Shown: positions 60,703 to 64,000 of the stretch, piece by piece
Numbering within the stretch: the first letter of the stretch is position 1
Layout of the letters: each line of letters starts with the position of its first letter
Source: Delphinus delphis
Lineage: Eukaryota; Chordata; Mammalia; Artiodactyla; Delphinidae
Direction: 5' to 3'
NCBI RefSeq assembly: GCF_949987515.2
Contig: NC_082687.1
Coordinates: 116,603,838 to 116,667,837, forward strand
Length of the DNA stretch: 64,000 bases
Made by a program: the position numbers and the translations under genes
The notes under the pieces: model-generated
What the model was told of the DNA's origin: nothing
The model's input: only the letters and a program-made list of their open reading frames with translations
The model's database searches: none

Positions 60703-60718
60703 TGTAACTTTACATCTT

Positions 60719-62069
60719 ATGGTCTAGGCAAACCATAAGAGACTGGGTTAATAATCTCTTGTTCCCATGTCTCTGAAGAGGACAAAAATGACAAGGTTAT
60801 ATCCTGAAAGCTGCACTGGCAGTATCATAATGCCCTGCTGTTAGGCATGTACTGATACATACATTCTAGTTGAATTTAAGAGGATATAGGCAGACGTTTT
60901 CCCCTATAAGTCATACAGGCAGAGCAAACAGCAAGCAGCAGTGTGATAGTTTTCTTCTCTTGCCTCACCTCATGGCATAACACTGAGGGAATTGAACAAA
61001 TGTATTCTTTCCTTCATAATTGCAATTTGCAATTCTTTCCTTCATAATTGCAAATTGCAATAGAAAGTCATTTTGCATCAATATATCAAACAAAGCTAAT
61101 ATCCCCAAGTGCAGCTTTTCTCCCATCCATCTTACAAAAACAAAAAAAACAGTTCTAGAGACAGAGTATTATTCTTGGTTGTACTCCATGCAAATCAGCA
61201 TCTTACTTGTCTACCACAGCAGAGTTCAATAAATATGACAGAATTTCACACATTCTTTCTCAGAGAAAAGCATGTTCTTTGTCAGTTTTTTAATATCACT
61301 GAATTACTTTTAGCAAATTCACGTAATGTATTTGAGGCCTCCCAATGAATTTTTCAACACTATAAAATACGGTTAATTTTGTGAAAGAGGAATATTGTCA
61401 AGATCTTTTAAATATCTTTCATTTATGTTAGAACCTGAAGTTCTTTAGTTATTAATACTCATTTTCCAGATGGCAGTCTTTTTTTCACATTTCTTGTGCT
61501 GCCAACATGATTCTATTCCATTTGGAAATTGATTTTTACTTTGGGATGATGTTGGGTGTTAGTGGAAGAAAAAAGATAGGTTACAGTGACAAGTAGGTGC
61601 TTCTCCTTGCAGATTTTGCAATGTTTTGCCAACTGTATGTTTGTATATAGTCAGTTCTTCACTATGTATATGAAATGGCCTGTGATTCCAAATATTGCTC
61701 CCTCCGCCTTTCATTAATGTAGATAATTAAATAATGGCTAATGTTTCCTCGGTGGAAAACAGATGTTTTCCTTTTTAAAAACAGATGCATTGCAAAACAA
61801 CCCTAACCACTCTGAATTCTGAAAAATATCAGGAAGGGGGAAATCGGTATTTGAGTAAGAGTCAGTAAAAGGTACATTGTGGATGTGCCTGGTTTGTGGC
61901 TGTGGTCAAGGTGGTCACTGCCGTTCACAGTGTTTATGTTATCACCCTGACTGAGGCCGTCGTGACTGATGGAGGGTGTTCATTCATGGAAGATGGTTTG
62001 ACTTCGTGACTGCTCTGGTTTGTGAATGCAGCTGCTATTTGTAAAACTTAGTAGAGGCTCTTTTTCACT
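60719..62069. other. Unique-looking DNA with a 28-bp tandem repeat
   Basis: No gene is recognised. The notable feature is the tandem at 61004-61059. A 79-codon frame at 61109-61348 has no domain. Confidence 0.45.
61004..61059. repeat. 28-bp tandem duplication
   Basis: Copies at 61004-61031 and 61032-61059 differ at one base. Each holds attgcaa(t/a)ttgca, a near-palindrome. Confidence 0.93.
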
Positions 62070-62800
62070 CATTTTTCAAGTATTCAGTGGGATGTGTTGA
62101 TATCAAGAATACAGAAGTGAACAGGGCAAGTACTTACAGATTCTTCCCAACTATGAAGAAATACTACGCAGAAAATCACATGACTGACTAACTATGGAAC
62201 ATGACTAATCACATTATAACTATGGAATGTGCTGCCGAGTTCAAGTAGATGGTGATGTGAGAGTGTGTTACAGGGAGCCCTGACAGATCTAGGGAATCAG
62301 GGAGGTTTTTGTGAGGCAGAGACATTTATGCTTAGAGCCACAGGATTTGGACAATGAAACCAAATGAGAAGAGCAGAGAAAACTTCCAGACAAAGAGAAC
62401 AAACAGCATGTAAGAAGACCCTGAGTCAGTAAAGAGCTCCAGGCAGAGCTCCTGCCTGGAGCTTAGCCGGGAGCACACCATCGAATCAGGCCTGAGATGT
62501 CAGAGTGGGAAGCATACCTCAGTGTCTTGTGGGATGTGTATAGGAATTTGGGTTTTAATCCGTAAGTGAGATAGGCAGCCATTGTCGGATTTTTAGCTTG
62601 GAAGAAACAATCAGATTTGTACTTTGATGCTGGATTGAAAAAAGTATAGCGGGAGCCAAGAGTGTTTATGGCGGGGCTAGTGGTTGTCGTAGTTCAGGTG
62701 AGAGGGACATTGCCTGGAAAAGGAGAGAAAAGCACTGGGTCAGATGAGTTTTAGAAAATGGAAATGAGAGCTCTTGGGTCTATTTAGATAAGCAGGAGTG
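62070..62800 (-). mobile_element. LINE-2 3'-half, reverse, long copy
   Basis: It follows the reverse-complement L2 for about 700 bp: 'acagaagtgaacagggcaag', 'tcagggaggtttttgtgaggcagagaca', 'aacaaacagcatgtaagaagaccctgagtcagtaaagagc', 'gaatttgggttttaatccg', 'gataggcagccattgtcgg', 'ggagccaagagtg', and 'gtagttcaggtgagaggg'. Non-functional and ancient. The frame at 62867-63079 lies just beyond it and has no domain. Confidence 0.75.
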
Positions 62801-63355
62801 AGGGAAAAGAAGGTGTCAAGGGTGAGCCACCAGATGGTTGTGGGAAGATGAAGATGGTGTTAGAGGGTGGATCACAAATTCAGTTATGGACAGGTTAAGC
62901 TTGCTTGTGACATGATTCCAGTGGAGTCAAGGAGCGGTGGGTCTATAATAAGAAAAGGCACAGTTACTGTGAGTTGTTATTATACCAAATCGATAGTTCA
63001 GTTTGGAGTCCTGGAGCTCAGAGGAAGGAGGTTTGAGTTACAAATAAACATTTGGAATTTGGGGGAGCATGGAGGGTAATGAAAGCCAGGGAGTATATGA
63101 GCTTATCTAGGAAAAGGGGGGGCGGGATTAAAAGAAGGCCAAGGATGGACACGGTGCCAGTTATGCCGCTCATTGGGCCTCTTCCTCTGCACCGAGATCC
63201 ATCTGACTTTAGATTTCTGCATCAGAAGTGGACTTCCTGTACTTCCCACCACTCTGCTTATACTAGAATGTTTGTAGCTATCCCTTTATGAACCCTTAAT
63301 ACATTTTTATTAGCCATCTTCAGGATATTTCTCTCATTTATTATGTTATTTATAC
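62801..63355. other. Anonymous stretch, nothing recognised
   Basis: It may include more decayed L2 at its left end. No ORF, exon signal or repeat end can be supported. Confidence 0.4.
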
Positions 63356-63378
63356 CATCATCATCGTCATCATCATTA
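63356..63378. repeat. (CAT)n short microsatellite
   Basis: Imperfect CAT/CGT triplet run of about seven units. Confidence 0.8.
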
Positions 63379-63535
63379 TAACAGGTAACATTTAATATAT
63401 TCATTCTCTGTGCCAGACAGTTTTCTAAGAGCTTTTTATACTTTTAACTCATAATCCTCATCAAAACCCTATTAAGTAGGTACCACAAGTATCCCCCATT
63501 TCATGAGGAAACTGCAGCATCTAAAGAGGTGCCTG
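63379..63535 (-). mobile_element. MIR SINE fragment, reverse
   Basis: 'aacaggtaacatttaatatattcattctctgtgccagacagttttctaagagctttttat', 'ataatcctcatcaaaaccctattaagtaggtacc' and 'ccccatttcatgaggaaactgcag' are reverse-complement MIR in order. Confidence 0.8.
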
Positions 63536-63627
63536 ATATCCATTTCCTGCATGTCCCTAGCATGAAAGGGATGTGTTGCACTTCCCTTCCCAGGTGGACG
63601 GTATCTTTGCTGTAGGCTGTCGGGTTC

Positions 63628-63728
63628 GAAATCAGTTCAGCTACTACAAGCTGAGGCATCTTGGGCAGGTTACTTAGCCTTTAAAGGGCCCAGGGCCATG
63701 TTGGCATATAGTGAGTGTTCTTTAATGT
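63628..63728 (+). mobile_element. MIR SINE fragment
   Basis: 'ggttcgaaatcagttcagctactacaagctgaggcatcttgggcaggttacttagcctt' is MIR core text, followed by a shortened tail 'catatagtgagtgttctttaatgtt'. Confidence 0.6.
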
Positions 63729-64000
63729 TAGCCGGGCTGTTGTTGTTATTCTGCCTTCCCACAGGATGTAATTTCCTCCAGTGTGCCTTATAGGAAGTCC
63801 TGATGAGGTGGTGAGGCTTATCACCAGCCCAACCTTGCAACGTTCCCGTATCTACTGTGACTCTTCCAAAATGCCTGCCTAAATGGTTTGTTGATTTTCT
63901 AAATGTCATCATCAGTTTCTTGGTCATTCAGCATATTCCTCATCACAGGTCGAATAGGTGGCCAAGTCCAACCCCAGCTGTCAGCTCTATGCTTCTAAGA

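Noticed and set aside
60806..60832. Sequence resembling the start of U4 snRNA (gcactggcagtatcata)
   Set aside because: Only about 17 bases match and the following sequence does not continue as U4. Too short to call an RNA pseudogene.
1..64000. CRISPR arrays, bacterial operons, phage or prokaryotic mobile elements
   Set aside because: Nothing of this kind is present. Repeat content and composition are mammalian throughout.
1..64000. Intact endogenous retrovirus (gag/pol/env)
   Set aside because: Only solitary MaLR LTR relics were found. All reverse-transcriptase motifs belong to L1 ORF2.

Overview
The window is nuclear DNA of a mammal, most likely a cetacean. The main evidence is five copies of a tRNA-derived SINE of the cetacean/hippo/ruminant CHR type, with A and B boxes, the 'cttccctggtggcgcag' head and an A-tail. 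Several young artiodactyl/cetacean-type L1 copies sit alongside. No Bov-tA, BovB, Alu, B1/B2 or carnivore SINE was seen. No complete protein-coding gene can be supported. Nearly all long reading frames are L1 ORF1/ORF2 remnants or frames running through SINEs.

Layout. 1-30 kb is AT-rich, intergenic-looking DNA with ancient repeats: MaLR LTRs, L2 and MIR fragments, an almost complete HAL1 (about 5.4-8.1 kb) split by an old L1 tail with a 12-bp target-site duplication, one reverse CHR SINE, and a pair of inverted ~215-bp copies of an unrecognised sequence (27.4 and 28.6 kb). At 31.0-32.9 kb lies a 5'-truncated L1 with a perfect 15-bp target-site duplication and a CHR SINE inserted in its ORF2. 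At 38.07-50.26 kb lies a 12.2-kb nest. The head and tail of one outer L1 are flanked by one near-perfect 15-bp target-site duplication. They enclose a full-length but mutated second L1, a third L1 tail and two adjacent SINEs. An MER5-type DNA transposon remnant with its duplication follows at 50.4 kb.

The only strong candidate for host gene regulation is a TATA-less CpG island at about 53.54-54.31 kb. Downstream of it are a recursive-splice-like motif (54.88 kb) and a short exon-like segment (56.99-57.05 kb). The island probably starts a gene running to the right, but the gene was not recognised. At 58.34-60.70 kb a reverse-strand, 5'-truncated L1 carries the longest open ORF2 piece other than the 404-codon frame at 48.4-49.7 kb, and has a perfect 16-bp target-site duplication. 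The right end contains L2 and MIR relics.

Repeat subfamily names come from recalled consensus features. They should be read as family-level calls.
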